Positions 55,292-64,000 of a stretch of DNA of 64,000 bases are shown one piece after another; position 1 is the first letter of the stretch, and the number at the start of each line of letters is the position of its first letter. Source of the DNA: Geobacter sp. OR-1 (lineage in GTDB: Bacteria; Desulfobacterota; Desulfuromonadia; Geobacterales; DSM-12255). The position numbers were made by a program, and so were the translations under genes. The notes under the pieces are model-generated. The model searched no databases and had not been told where the DNA came from. It was given only the letters and a program-made list of their open reading frames with translations. Location: contig NZ_BAZF01000003.1 of assembly GCF_000813145.1 (NCBI RefSeq), forward strand, positions 186,001 through 250,000. The letters are read 5' to 3'.

Positions 55292-57922
55292 TCAGGCGAT
55301 CAGTTCGGCCGCCTTCTCCAGTGCGTCCTTGAGTTTCTCCGGCTGACTCCCCCCTGCCTGTGCCAGGTCGGGTTTGCCCCCGCCGCTGCCGCCGATGATC
55401 GGGGCCAGTTGCCTGATGAGATCCCCGGCCTTGAACCTGGCGGTCAGCTCTTTGGTCACTGCAACCAGCAGATGCGCCTTCCCCTCGGAGACGGCGCCGA
55501 TGACGATGATTCCCGAACCGAGCCGGTCCTTCAGTGTATCCGACAGCTCCCGGAGCCCTTTCGGGTTGGCATCGCCGATCTGTACGGCAAGAAGCTTGAT
55601 ACCGTTGATCTCCTGCACCCCGGCAAGAAGGTCCGAAGAGTGGGCAGAGTTCAGTTTCCCCTGCAGTGACTCCAGCTCGCGCTGCATCTCTTTCTGCCGG
55701 GCAATCAGCTTCTCAAGCTTGTCGACCGGATCGGAACCTTCGGCTTTGAGCATGGCGCTGATACGGCGTTTTTCGTCCTCCAGCGCCTGCACATGGCGCA
55801 GCGCCCCGGCGCCGGTAAGCGCCTCGATCCTGCGCACACCCGCTGCTATGCCGGCTTCGGAAACGATTTTGAACAGCCCGATCTCCCCGGCGGCATGGAC
55901 ATGCGTACCGCCGCACAGTTCCATGCTGAATTCGCCGACCCGCACCACGCGGACGCGCTCACCGTATTTCTCCCCGAAAAGGGCTGTGGCGCCGCTATCC
56001 ATTGCTTCGGCAACGTTCATCTCGGTTGCCGTGACATCGGAATTTTCCATTATGTAACTATTGACGATCTCCTCGGCTCTGGTGATCTCTTCATCGGACA
56101 TCGCCGCGAAATGTGTAAAGTCGAATCTCAGCCTCTCAGGGTTGACCAGTGATCCGGCCTGCTTTACATGGTCGCCCAGCACCTGGCGCAGGGCGGACTG
56201 CAGGAGATGCGTCGCGGTATGGTTCCTGGCGGTCGCGGCCCGGTCCTTGGACGATATCTTCAGGTCGGCGGCGTCTCCCTTGCGGACCGTCCCTTCATTC
56301 ACCTGCGCATGATGGATAATCAGATCGGGAAACGGCCTGCTGGTGTGCGTAACGGTCAGATGGGCCGCGCCTGTGGAGATGGTTCCGACATCGCCCGCCT
56401 GGCCGCCGGATTCTCCGTAGAACGGCGATGAGTCAGTTACTATCTCGATCTCTTCACCGGTACCTGCTTCGTCGGCTTCCTTGCCCCCCTTTACCAGTGC
56501 GGTAACCGTGCCGTAGGAGCAGCGCTCGCCATAGCCGACGAATTTGGTCCTGACACCGGCGTTGTGCAGGCTCTTGAAAATGGTGGCAATGCCCTCTTCG
56601 CCCGATCCTTTCCAGTTTTCCCGGGCCTGTTCACGCTGGCGCTTCATGCAGGCCTCGAAGCCGGCTTCATCGAGGACGAAGCCTTCTGCGGCAACGATAT
56701 CCGCGGTAAGATCGATGGGGAAGCCATAGGTGTCGTACAGCTTGAATATCGTCTCGCCCGGTATCACCTTGCCGCCCGATTTCTTAAGCGAGGCCACTTC
56801 GTCGTTAAGAATGGCGAGCCCGCGGTCGAGGGTCTCCGCAAACCGCTCCTCCTCGGCCTTTATCACCTTTTTTACGTATTCTTCCCGCTCCAGCAGCTCC
56901 GGGAACGCGTCTCCCATGATTCCGTTCACTGCATCCACTGCCCGGTACAGGACCGGCTCGGCAAAGCCGAGCATCTTGGCATGGCGGGCCGCACGGCGCA
57001 TGATGCGGCGGAGCACGTAGCCGCGCCCTTCGTTTGAGGGGAGCACGCCGTCGCAGATCAGGAAGGTCACGGCGCGGGAGTGGTCGGCAATGACCCGCAT
57101 GGAGACATCGTCTCTGTCATTGGTCCGGTATTTTTTGCCGGAAAGTTTCTCGATATGCTTGATGATCCCCTGGATGAGATCGGTGTCATAGTTGGATTTC
57201 ACCCCCTGCATCACGGTGCAGATCCGCTCCAGCCCCATGCCGGTATCTACCGCCGGCTTCGGGAGCGGCGTCAGAGTACCGTCCGCAGAGCGGTTAAACT
57301 GCATGAAGACATTGTTCCAGATCTCCATGTAACGGTCGCAGTCGCAGCCCACGGCGCAATCCGGGCTGCCGCACCCAACCTCCGGGCCGTTGTCCCAGAA
57401 GATCTCGGTGCATGGGCCGCAGGGGCCGGTGTCGCCCATGGACCAGAAATTGTCTTTTTCGCCGAAACGGTAGATCCGGTCTCTGGGCACCCCTTCCTGC
57501 TTGTGCCAGATATCGGCAGCTTCGTCGTCGTCGGTGTACACCGTTACATAAAGACGGCTCTTGTCCAGCTTCAGCTCTTTGGTCAGGAATTCCCAGGCAA
57601 AGGCAATCGCTTCTTTCTTGAAGTAGTCGCCGAAAGAAAAGTTGCCCAGCATCTCGAAGAAGGTATGGTGGCGGGCAGTGCGCCCGACATTTTCCAGATC
57701 GTTATGCTTCCCGCCGGCCCGGACGCATTTCTGGGAACTGGCCGCCCGGACATAATCCCGCTTTTCCATGCCGAGAAAACAGTCTTTGAACTGGTTCATC
57801 CCTGCATTGGTGAACAGGAGCGTCGGATCGTTGTGCGGAACCAGGCCCGAGCTCTGTACGATGGTATGGCCGCGCTCCATGAAAAAAGTAAGAAATTTTG
57901 CCCTGAGTTCTTTGCCGGTCAT
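55292..57922 (-). CDS. alaS: Alanyl-tRNA synthetase
   Basis: An 876-residue class II synthetase that charges tRNA-Ala. The catalytic domain starts [15 protein letters not shown] and contains [13 protein letters not shown] and [12 protein letters not shown]. The editing domain has the zinc motif HTATH, with CGGTHV further on. The C-terminal oligomerisation segment ends in [18 protein letters not shown]. The length is normal and all parts are present. It lies 51 bases after recX in a recA-pilT-recX-alaS run. Confidence 0.97.
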   Translation of the reverse strand: MTGKELRAKFLTFFMERGHTIVQSSGLVPHNDPTLLFTNAGMNQFKDCFLGMEKRDYVRAASSQKCVRAGGKHNDLENVGRTARHHTFFEMLGNFSFGDYFKKEAIAFAWEFLTKELKLDKSRLYVTVYTDDDEAADIWHKQEGVPRDRIYRFGEKDNFWSMGDTGPCGPCTEIFWDNGPEVGCGSPDCAVGCDCDRYMEIWNNVFMQFNRSADGTLTPLPKPAVDTGMGLERICTVMQGVKSNYDTDLIQGIIKHIEKLSGKKYRTNDRDDVSMRVIADHSRAVTFLICDGVLPSNEGRGYVLRRIMRRAARHAKMLGFAEPVLYRAVDAVNGIMGDAFPELLEREEYVKKVIKAEEERFAETLDRGLAILNDEVASLKKSGGKVIPGETIFKLYDTYGFPIDLTADIVAAEGFVLDEAGFEACMKRQREQARENWKGSGEEGIATIFKSLHNAGVRTKFVGYGERCSYGTVTALVKGGKEADEAGTGEEIEIVTDSSPFYGESGGQAGDVGTISTGAAHLTVTHTSRPFPDLIIHHAQVNEGTVRKGDAADLKISSKDRAATARNHTATHLLQSALRQVLGDHVKQAGSLVNPERLRFDFTHFAAMSDEEITRAEEIVNSYIMENSDVTATEMNVAEAMDSGATALFGEKYGERVRVVRVGEFSMELCGGTHVHAAGEIGLFKIVSEAGIAAGVRRIEALTGAGALRHVQALEDEKRRISAMLKAEGSDPVDKLEKLIARQKEMQRELESLQGKLNSAHSSDLLAGVQEINGIKLLAVQIGDANPKGLRELSDTLKDRLGSGIIVIGAVSEGKAHLLVAVTKELTARFKAGDLIRQLAPIIGGSGGGKPDLAQAGGSQPEKLKDALEKAAELIA

Positions 57923-57973
57923 TGTTAAACCTCTGATTGAAATGGATAAAACTGGAAACCAGTTAATAAAATA

Positions 57974-58447
57974 TTATTCAAATTCTGTTGAAACCGTTTT
58001 GAAGACGGTCATGATCGCGCCGGTGGAAAAGCCCCGCCGTTGCAGAAAGCCGAAGATCCGGCGCTTCTCGCGATCGTCCGCCGTAAAGGGATCAAATTCC
58101 GGGAACCGGCGGCGTAACAGCATCCGCAAGGTCTCAGTTTCATCCGAGCCCGATGTCAGCTCGCTAATCACTTCGGACGCCGTCGCCTGGTCAATCCCCC
58201 TCTGCCGCAGCTCTGCCCGGAGGCGGGGACCGTAGCACCGTCCCCCTTCCAGGGCGGCTGCCGCCCATCGTTCCGCATACCGCCGGTCATCGAGATAACC
58301 TTTTTCCTGCAGAGACGAGATCGTCGCTTCGGCAACCTCCGGGGAAAAGCCGTTGCGGATCAATTTCCGTTTCATCTCGGCCTTACTGTGGTCCCGGCGG
58401 GCAAGAATGCGGATGGCCGATTCGCGGGCTTTTGCCTCGTCCGTCAT
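57974..58447 (-). CDS. recX: Regulatory protein RecX
   Basis: A 157-residue helical RecX protein, which caps RecA filaments and limits RecA activity. It has the family pattern of repeated three-helix units: SAIRILARRDHSKAEMKRKL, then EKGYLDDRRYAERW and GPRLRAELRQRGI. The length is standard. Its ATG shares one base with the stop of pilT (TGATG at 58447), implying coupled translation. recA lies one gene upstream, and the recA-recX neighbourhood supports the call. Confidence 0.93.
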   Translation of the reverse strand: MTDEAKARESAIRILARRDHSKAEMKRKLIRNGFSPEVAEATISSLQEKGYLDDRRYAERWAAAALEGGRCYGPRLRAELRQRGIDQATASEVISELTSGSDETETLRMLLRRRFPEFDPFTADDREKRRIFGFLQRRGFSTGAIMTVFKTVSTEFE

Positions 58448-59610
58448 CAGAATTTCTCGATGTCGATCTTCCCGTCTTCTCCGACTCCGTCATCATGCTT
58501 TTCCTCTTTGGTGAACTGGTCCCAGGAGGCATTGGAAGTGGAGGAAATGCCCGAGACCTTGAGGGCAAAGTCGTCGGGGTTGGATGACTGCCGCAGCGCC
58601 TCTTCATAGGAGATCAGCTTGCTGGTGTACAGCTTCATCAGGGACTGGTCGAATGTCTGCATGCCGTATGAGATAACCCCCTGGGATATCGCCTCCGGTA
58701 TCTGCTTGGTCTTCATTTCGTCGTCAATGCATTCGCGGATCCGCGCCGTGCCCAGCAGGACCTCAACTGCCGGCACTCGCCCCTTGCCGTCGGCCCGGGG
58801 CACCAGCCGCTGGGAAATTACCCCCTTGATGACCGAAGAGAGCTGAGTCCTCACCTGGCGCTGATGGTACGGCGGGAATACCGAGATGATCCTGTTGACG
58901 GTTTCCGGGGCATCCAGGGTATGCAGGGTCGACATGACCAGGTGGCCGGTCTCGGCCGCGGACATTGCCGTTTCGATGGTTTCCAGGTCACGCATCTCAC
59001 CGACCAGTATCACGTCCGGGTCCTGGCGGAGGGCGCTTTTCAGTGCCGAGGCGTAATTCAACGTGTCGAAACCGACCTCGCGCTGGCTGATGATGCTTTT
59101 CTTGTCGCGGTGGAGGAATTCCACCGGGTCCTCGATGGTAATGACATTGGTGGTGCGGGTTTCGTTGATATATTCAATCATGGCGGCCAGGGTGGATGAC
59201 TTGCCGCTGCCGGTAGTCCCGGTGACCAGGATCATGCCGCGCTCTTCGGCGGCAATTTTCTTTAGGACCGGCGGGAGATTGAGTGCATCCAGGGTCGGGA
59301 TGGCAAACGGGATCGAGCGAAACACCATGGCTGTAGAGCCTCGCTGGCTGTAGACACTGACGCGGAAGCGGCCGAGCCCTGGAATCCCATGGGCAAGGTC
59401 GGTTTCGTAATGCTGGGCGAACTGCGTCTTCTGGCGTTCGTTCATTATGCTGTTGGCGAGTTCGCTGATGATGTCGGGCGTAAGCCGCGGAACGTTGGGC
59501 ATCGGATGGAGCTTGCCGTCGATCCTGACAATAGGAGGCTGCCCGCTCTTGAAATGGATGTCGGAACCTCGTGCCTTGACCGCTAGGGTGAGGATTTCAT
59601 TAAGGTTCAT
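58447..59610 (-). CDS. pilT: Twitching motility ATPase PilT
   Basis: A 387-residue hexameric ATPase powering type IV pilus retraction. The N-terminal PAS-like domain is followed by Walker A GTTGSGKS (around 130), the Asp box region TIEDPVEFLH, Walker B QDPDVILVGEMRDLET and the His box SAAETGHLVMSTLHT. The C-terminal stretch contains FDQSLMKLYTSKLISYEEAL in place of the canonical AIRNLIRE region, which is seen less clearly. A further 25-residue charged tail ends KIDIEKF. It lies 52 bases after recA and overlaps recX. Several PilT paralogues may exist in such genomes. Confidence 0.93.
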   Translation of the reverse strand: MNLNEILTLAVKARGSDIHFKSGQPPIVRIDGKLHPMPNVPRLTPDIISELANSIMNERQKTQFAQHYETDLAHGIPGLGRFRVSVYSQRGSTAMVFRSIPFAIPTLDALNLPPVLKKIAAEERGMILVTGTTGSGKSSTLAAMIEYINETRTTNVITIEDPVEFLHRDKKSIISQREVGFDTLNYASALKSALRQDPDVILVGEMRDLETIETAMSAAETGHLVMSTLHTLDAPETVNRIISVFPPYHQRQVRTQLSSVIKGVISQRLVPRADGKGRVPAVEVLLGTARIRECIDDEMKTKQIPEAISQGVISYGMQTFDQSLMKLYTSKLISYEEALRQSSNPDDFALKVSGISSTSNASWDQFTKEEKHDDGVGEDGKIDIEKF

Positions 59611-59662
59611 AGGGTCTCCTGTGGCAAATGCCTTGATCCGGCGAATGCGGAACCGCGAACTG

Positions 59663-60649
59663 TCAGCGTGCTGCTTCTTCCCTCAGTTTTGCCTCTATTT
59701 CGGCCAGGGTTTCCGGACGATCTTTAAGGAAAACCCTGGCGTTTTCGCGGCCCTGTCCGATCCGCTCTTTGCCGTATGAATACCAGGCCCCGCTTTTTTC
59801 CACGATGTTGCGATCAACCGCCAGGTCGAGCACATCACCCTCCCTGGAGATCCCTTCGCCGTACAGGATGTCGAATTCGACCTCTTTGAACGGCGGCGCC
59901 ACCTTGTTCTTTACCACCTTGACCCTGGTGCGCGAGCCGATTACTTCGTCCCCCTTCTTGAGCGAGGCGATCTTCCTGATATCCATTCTTACCGAGGCGT
60001 AGAACTTGAGGGCATTTCCGCCTGTTGTTGTTTCCGGGTTGCCGAACATCACGCCGATCTTCATCCGGATCTGGTTGATGAAGATGACACAGCAGTTGGA
60101 TTTGCTGATAATCCCGGTCAGCTTGCGCAGCGCCTGGGACATGAGTCGCGCCTGGAGACCCATGTGGGAATCTCCCATTTCGCCTTCGATTTCGGCTTTT
60201 GGGACCAGGGCGGCAACGGAGTCGATAACCAGCACGTCGATGGCGCCGCTACGAACCAGCATTTCGGCTATTTCCAGGGCCTGCTCGCCGGTGTCCGGCT
60301 GCGAGACCAGCAGGTCGTCGGTTTTTACCCCGAGTTTGCGGGCATAACCGATGTCCAGGGCGTGTTCGGCATCGACAAATGCCGCAATGCCCCCCAGCTT
60401 CTGGGCCTCGGCAACAATATGCAGTGCCAGGGTCGTTTTGCCCGATGACTCTGGCCCGAACACCTCCACCACGCGGCCGCGGGGGACGCCTCCCACCCCC
60501 AGGGCCATATCCAGGGAGAGTGCCCCGGTGGATATGGCGGCGACGTCGGGCAGCGCCTCTTCATTGCCGAGGCGCATGATGGCGCCCTTGCCGAACTGCT
60601 TTTCAATCTGTGTCAATGCAAGCTCAATGGCCTTTTCCCGATCGCTCAT
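59663..60649 (-). CDS. recA: Recombinase RecA
   Basis: A 328-residue DNA strand-exchange protein, also the co-protease for SOS induction. Walker [13 protein letters not shown] is at 65-76. The catalytic Glu of DAEHALD, Walker [16 protein letters not shown], loop L1 [18 protein letters not shown] and loop L2 [24 protein letters not shown] are all conserved. The C-terminal region is complete but short. No LexA-type box was recognised in the 110 bases upstream. pilT, recX and alaS follow in the same direction. Confidence 0.98.
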   Translation of the reverse strand: MSDREKAIELALTQIEKQFGKGAIMRLGNEEALPDVAAISTGALSLDMALGVGGVPRGRVVEVFGPESSGKTTLALHIVAEAQKLGGIAAFVDAEHALDIGYARKLGVKTDDLLVSQPDTGEQALEIAEMLVRSGAIDVLVIDSVAALVPKAEIEGEMGDSHMGLQARLMSQALRKLTGIISKSNCCVIFINQIRMKIGVMFGNPETTTGGNALKFYASVRMDIRKIASLKKGDEVIGSRTRVKVVKNKVAPPFKEVEFDILYGEGISREGDVLDLAVDRNIVEKSGAWYSYGKERIGQGRENARVFLKDRPETLAEIEAKLREEAAR

Positions 60650-60760
60650 GGATGAATCTCCGATATCATGGTCTTAACAACAGTAAATTAAGGCAACAGT
60701 GAGGGTGATAGCATATAATAGCCCGGATTTTCAACTCCTCTTTGGGGAGAGCTCCGTCTG

Positions 60761-62884
60761 TCAGTTCAACAGGGGCGGATTTGCCTCCTCGGTTTGCTCG
60801 GCATCCTGATTCCCCTGCAGGAACGGGAGCGCCGGCTGCAACTCCGCCTCCTCGGTCGGGAGAAGCACGAAGAAAGAGCTGCCCGGCGACTTGTCCGGGT
60901 CCTGACGGGGGCTTTCCACCCATACCATCCCGCCATGCGCCTCGATCATCCCTTTTACTATGGAAAGGCCCAAGCCCGGTCCTTTGCCCTGGAATTTGGT
61001 CCTGCCGCTCGAATGATGGCGGATGTCGCCGGCGCCGTAGAATTTGTCGAAAATGTGCAGGTGGTCATCTTTGTTGATACCGATGCCGCTGTCCCTGATC
61101 TCGACGAGAATAAAGCTTGCGGTGCCGGCAGTATCGAGAAAGCCGGGATTGAAGAGCGAGAGGGTCTCCCGCTTTGACTCCAGAAAAGATCTGTCGATTA
61201 TGTGGGCGGAGATGAAGATCTCGCCTCCGTCGGAGGAAAACTTGATGGCGTTTTCGAGCAATTGGGAAAATACCTCCTCCAGGTATTCCCGGTCGGCAAA
61301 GAAGGACGGAATGGTTTCAATATGGCCGATAACGAGTCTTTGGCTGCGCTCTTCCAATACCGGCACAAAATGCTCGTTCATACCGGTCAGGAGTTCCTGC
61401 AGATCGATCGGCGCCCTGGAAATGGCAAAGCTCTTGGATTCAAGACGGGCCACCTTAAGGAGGTTGGTCACTATATCGTTGAGCCTGGTCCCGCCTTCGT
61501 TGATGATCGATATGAGCCGCTGCTCTTCGGGTGATCGCGAGGCGCTGCTTGCCTGCAGGAACTGGGTTCCGCCAATGATGCTCGTCAAAGGGGTCTTGAA
61601 TTCGTGCGAGACGATCCCGAGGAAATGGGTCTTCATCCGGTCCAGCCGTTCCAGATCCTTGTTGGCCCGTTCGACGAGGGCAAGGTTCATCTTGAGCCGC
61701 TTCTGGGAGAGCGCCAGCTGGTGGCTGTTCTTTTCCAGCAGGGTGTAAGAGCGGAGCAGTTCTTCGGTTTTCCAGGTGAGTTCCGCAAACACTCGGGCAT
61801 GCTCGATCACCATACCGATCTGGTTGCCAACGGTGTGCAGGAAACGGATATCCTCCTGGCTGCAGGAGCGGGGCGTTTCGGAAAAGATGTGCAGAATGCC
61901 GACCGCCTTCTGGTTGGCAAATAGCGGGACACCGGCCAATGCCTTCCAGCTGTGGTCTCCGGCAGCCTGCACGACCTGACATGGCTTTTGTTGAGCCGAA
62001 GGGAGGGAATAGCAGCAGTGCCGTTCATGTGCCGGGCAGACGCATTGCCCGATCAGCAGAACCATATCTTCGGAAAGATTCCGCTGGATCGCCAGCGGCA
62101 TCTTGTTGGTGGACCCGTCCAGCAGGTGCATCATCCCGGCCTCGGCCCCGAACGCTTCCATTGTCTCGGTCAGAATCACCTCCAGGACCTTGTCCATCTG
62201 CAGGCTCTGGTTGGCCTTGGCGATAATGCTGTTGAGTATCGACAGTTCCCGGTTGCGCTGCTTGATCTCCTTTTCCACCCGGCTCCGGTAGGTGATGTCG
62301 CGCACCGTAACATGGACCACCTCTTCGTCATCCAGGTCTATGAGCCTCGCCTCGACTTCGCCCAGGAACTCCTCGTTGTCCTTTCCCCGGAATGTCAGGG
62401 AATCGACCCGGCCCCGGCCGCGGCGTTTGACCCGCCTGGCCAGGTCGCTGAAGCGCCGCCGTTCGGCAGCGGGTGTCAGGTCTTTCCCGGCAAGAGTGAG
62501 CATCTCATCCTTGCTGTAGCCGAATAGCTCGGTCCCTTTCCTGTTAACCTCCTGCAGCTGATTGGTCCTGGCATTGAAGACGAATACCGCATTGCCTGCC
62601 CCTTCCAGCAGGCACTTATAGCGACGGGCCGTCTTGTCCACTTCCCGTTTCATGTCAACCAGCCGCTCCAGAGCGTCCGCTTCCTTCTTTTCAAGGGCGG
62701 CCCGGCCTTTTCTCAGCATGATCTGGTGGACCAGGAGGAACACCGTAATCAACATGAGCGTTGGCCAGGAAAGATACTCCGCCGCCTTCCAGGTGCTGAA
62801 TTTGGCTGACAGCAGCAGTCCGCAAAGGAGACCGATCCCGATGCAAAGGAGTTGCGAGAGCTGATCCATTTTCTTGGGGCTCAT
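60761..62884 (-). CDS. PAS-GAF sensor histidine kinase with cysteine-rich GAF
   Basis: A 707-residue kinase. Two membrane helices near the N-terminus (about 10-28 and 42-57) have almost no periplasmic loop. A coiled segment is followed by PAS (90-205) and a GAF domain (215-370). The GAF contains a Cys/His cluster, CVCPAHERHCC at 281-291 with a further Cys302, that could bind metal or sense redox state. The dimerisation His427 lies in GIVSHEFKTPLTSI, and the ATPase domain has QLLENAIKFSSDG, DSGIGINK and GPGLGLSIVKG. The family call is firm; the signal is not known. It starts three bases after the CinA-type gene stops, so the two are probably co-transcribed. Confidence 0.9.
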   Translation of the reverse strand: MSPKKMDQLSQLLCIGIGLLCGLLLSAKFSTWKAAEYLSWPTLMLITVFLLVHQIMLRKGRAALEKKEADALERLVDMKREVDKTARRYKCLLEGAGNAVFVFNARTNQLQEVNRKGTELFGYSKDEMLTLAGKDLTPAAERRRFSDLARRVKRRGRGRVDSLTFRGKDNEEFLGEVEARLIDLDDEEVVHVTVRDITYRSRVEKEIKQRNRELSILNSIIAKANQSLQMDKVLEVILTETMEAFGAEAGMMHLLDGSTNKMPLAIQRNLSEDMVLLIGQCVCPAHERHCCYSLPSAQQKPCQVVQAAGDHSWKALAGVPLFANQKAVGILHIFSETPRSCSQEDIRFLHTVGNQIGMVIEHARVFAELTWKTEELLRSYTLLEKNSHQLALSQKRLKMNLALVERANKDLERLDRMKTHFLGIVSHEFKTPLTSIIGGTQFLQASSASRSPEEQRLISIINEGGTRLNDIVTNLLKVARLESKSFAISRAPIDLQELLTGMNEHFVPVLEERSQRLVIGHIETIPSFFADREYLEEVFSQLLENAIKFSSDGGEIFISAHIIDRSFLESKRETLSLFNPGFLDTAGTASFILVEIRDSGIGINKDDHLHIFDKFYGAGDIRHHSSGRTKFQGKGPGLGLSIVKGMIEAHGGMVWVESPRQDPDKSPGSSFFVLLPTEEAELQPALPFLQGNQDAEQTEEANPPLLN

Positions 62885-62887
62885 ATG

Positions 62888-63433
62888 CTACCTTTTCAAC
62901 TTGTTGGGGGCGGTGGCGAGGTGGTGTATTGCCCATTCCATTGCGCTTGTGGCTGAGAGGATGCGGATATTATTCCTGCTGCCGGAAAGTTGCAGGAGCT
63001 TGGCACTGGAGCCGTTGCAGTCAGCGAGTCCCAGGTAGACGGTTCCGACCGGTTTTTCTGTGGTGCCGCCGTCCGGGCCCGCAATGCCAGTTATCGAGAG
63101 TGCCAGGTCGCTGCCGGTCTTGCGGAGAATCCCCTCTGCCATGGCTGCGGCAACTTCAGCGCTCACCGCGCCGTTGCGTTCGATGAGGTCAGGGGGCACC
63201 CCTAGGAAAGCGGTTTTGGCCGGATTGGCATAAGCCACAACTCCGGCAACGAAATATGCCGAACTCCCGGCCAGTTCGGTCAGCATCGAGGCCAGCAGTC
63301 CGCCAGTGCAGGATTCGGCAACCGAGATCGTCAACCCCCTGTTCTTCAACAGCGATGCCAGGGCCTGTATGGATTCGCCGCTGTCGCCGGAAGATGCGGA
63401 CAGGGCGGGATTCTTCAGGGGTGCGGTATTCAT
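62888..63433 (-). CDS. CinA-type nicotinamide-nucleotide amidohydrolase
   Basis: A 181-residue protein corresponding to the C-terminal CinA domain alone, which deamidates nicotinamide mononucleotide in pyridine-nucleotide recycling. The active-site segment VAESCTGGLLASMLTELAGS is at about 31-50. SITGIAGPDGGT and the GTVYLGL strand are also conserved. The N-terminal molybdopterin-like COG1058 domain of full CinA is absent, as in E. coli PncC. I use the ATG at 63433, which overlaps the larC stop by four bases; an upstream codon at 63514 would lie inside larC. It is followed by the kinase gene. Confidence 0.9.
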   Translation of the reverse strand: MNTAPLKNPALSASSGDSGESIQALASLLKNRGLTISVAESCTGGLLASMLTELAGSSAYFVAGVVAYANPAKTAFLGVPPDLIERNGAVSAEVAAAMAEGILRKTGSDLALSITGIAGPDGGTTEKPVGTVYLGLADCNGSSAKLLQLSGSRNNIRILSATSAMEWAIHHLATAPNKLKR

Positions 63434-64000
63434 GGCTCTTCCGCAGCAGTTTTCTCGATCAAACGATAAACATCCGGAAGCGGCATCCCCAGTTCGATTG
63501 CCAGCCGCCGGCATTCCTCGAATTCCGGATAGGTCCGGAAACTGCCGTCGGGCAGCCGGACTTTTTTGACATTCACCGGACCGAGAGCGGTGTCAAGCGA
63601 CGCCGTATTACGTTCGAGCACCCTTCTTTCGACCGGATAATAGCGGGTGCCGATGGCAGTGGATTCGGTGAACACCAGGTTTGCCAGGCCGTCGAGGTGC
63701 GCTTTGTCCGTTATGACCGTCAGCCTGAATCCGGGGCGGTTTTTTTTCATCTGCAGAGGGGAGAATGCCACATCCAGTGCCCCGGCCTCGAACAGGCGGT
63801 CCATGAGGAACCCCATGATTTCCGGGTTGATATCATCCAGGTGGGTTTCCATGACCAGGATACTCTCCCGTGGCGACACATCTCCCAGAAAGGCGCGCAG
63901 CAGGTTTGGCCGCTGTTGGCACTCTTTCGTTCCCGCTCCGTAGCCGATAGCCGTGATGGTCATTTCCGGCGCCGGACCTTGGGCAGTCGAGAGCGCCGCA
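63430..64000 (-). CDS. larC: Nickel-insertion protein LarC-like (5' end outside window)
   Basis: The last 189 residues of a longer protein whose start lies beyond the right edge. The visible part contains ITAIGYGAGTKECQQRPN, LVMETHLDDINPEIMGFLMD and KKVRLPDGSFRTYPEFEEC, the C-terminal hallmarks of the LarC/DUF111 family, which loads nickel into the pincer cofactor of lactate racemase. The frame remains open to base 64000 with conserved residues before the internal Met at 63963 (GPAPEM), so that Met is not the true start. larA, larB and larE are not visible. The four-base overlap with the CinA-type gene suggests one operon. Confidence 0.85.
   Translation of the reverse strand, partial: AALSTAQGPAPEMTITAIGYGAGTKECQQRPNLLRAFLGDVSPRESILVMETHLDDINPEIMGFLMDRLFEAGALDVAFSPLQMKKNRPGFRLTVITDKAHLDGLANLVFTESTAIGTRYYPVERRVLERNTASLDTALGPVNVKKVRLPDGSFRTYPEFEECRRLAIELGMPLPDVYRLIEKTAAEEP

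Noticed and set aside
60650-60760. LexA box upstream of recA
   Set aside because: No sequence resembling the Geobacter or E. coli LexA palindromes was found.

Overview
The window looks like a chromosomal segment of a Geobacterales bacterium (Geobacter and relatives), judged from gene content and sequence style rather than from any database search. Pointers are the density of two-component and chemotaxis proteins, the recA-pilT-recX-alaS run, an argB-argD-argF-argG-argH group ending in a small lipoprotein gene, rubredoxin, sigma-54 and FliA-type promoters, and a selenocysteine-containing thioredoxin. Nearly all of the sequence is coding. No rRNA, CRISPR array, prophage or insertion sequence was seen. 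One tRNA gene (Ser, anticodon CGA) is present.

Layout. (1) 0-12.2 kb, all minus strand, is a sensory block: two PstS-like periplasmic binding proteins, a chemoreceptor with a FliA-type promoter, a REC-GGDEF-EAL protein, a Cache-PAS-GAF-PAS histidine kinase, a second chemoreceptor (frame broken at a homopolymer) behind a sigma-54 promoter, and a sigma-54 activator. (2) 12.2-16.6 kb: a thioredoxin whose active-site residue is an in-frame UGA followed by a strong hairpin (predicted selenoprotein), two Hsp20 genes, rubredoxin, a CPA2/KefB antiporter and a DUF3124 protein. (3) 16.6-23 kb: a PabB-PabC fusion, a LysR regulator, ftsK (one-base frameshift), a tandem-ACT regulator and peptide deformylase. 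(4) 22.9-33.3 kb, minus strand: a PocR-domain histidine kinase; then a coupled set of a periplasmic ABC-type binding protein, a membrane hybrid kinase and a soluble REC-PAS-kinase-REC protein, preceded by a TonB-dependent receptor. (5) 33.5-39.8 kb: an AT-rich hypothetical gene, tRNA-Ser, a tight operon plsC-59 aa membrane protein-132 aa protein-RNase J-81 aa membrane protein-tadA, ssb and a third PstS-like protein. (6) 40.1-54 kb: enoyl-CoA hydratase, then the arginine genes, broken up by glycosylation-type genes (GT-C membrane transferase, sugar epimerase, SPINDLY/OGT with a SEC-C zinc motif) and a divergent nitrilase-fold protein. (7) 54-64 kb: REC-kinase, alaS, recX, pilT, recA, a GAF histidine kinase, a CinA-type amidase and the C-terminal part of larC, which runs off the window.

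How the genes work together. The first block probably links periplasmic ligand binding to chemotaxis and cyclic-di-GMP. The binding protein-kinase-kinase operon near 26-31 kb looks like a second ligand-sensing relay. The arg genes supply ornithine-to-arginine conversion, while the embedded transferases suggest surface or pilus/flagellum glycosylation. Three genes (second chemoreceptor, ftsK, ABC-type binding protein) are each broken by a single base inside a homopolymer. That pattern points to sequencing or assembly error more than to real decay, although it cannot be proved from one sequence.

The strongest items for follow-up are the UGA-containing thioredoxin, the sigma-54 promoter with its GTTGC/GCAAC repeats beside its likely activator gene, and the nitrilase-fold and SEC-C/OGT genes inserted in the arginine cluster.
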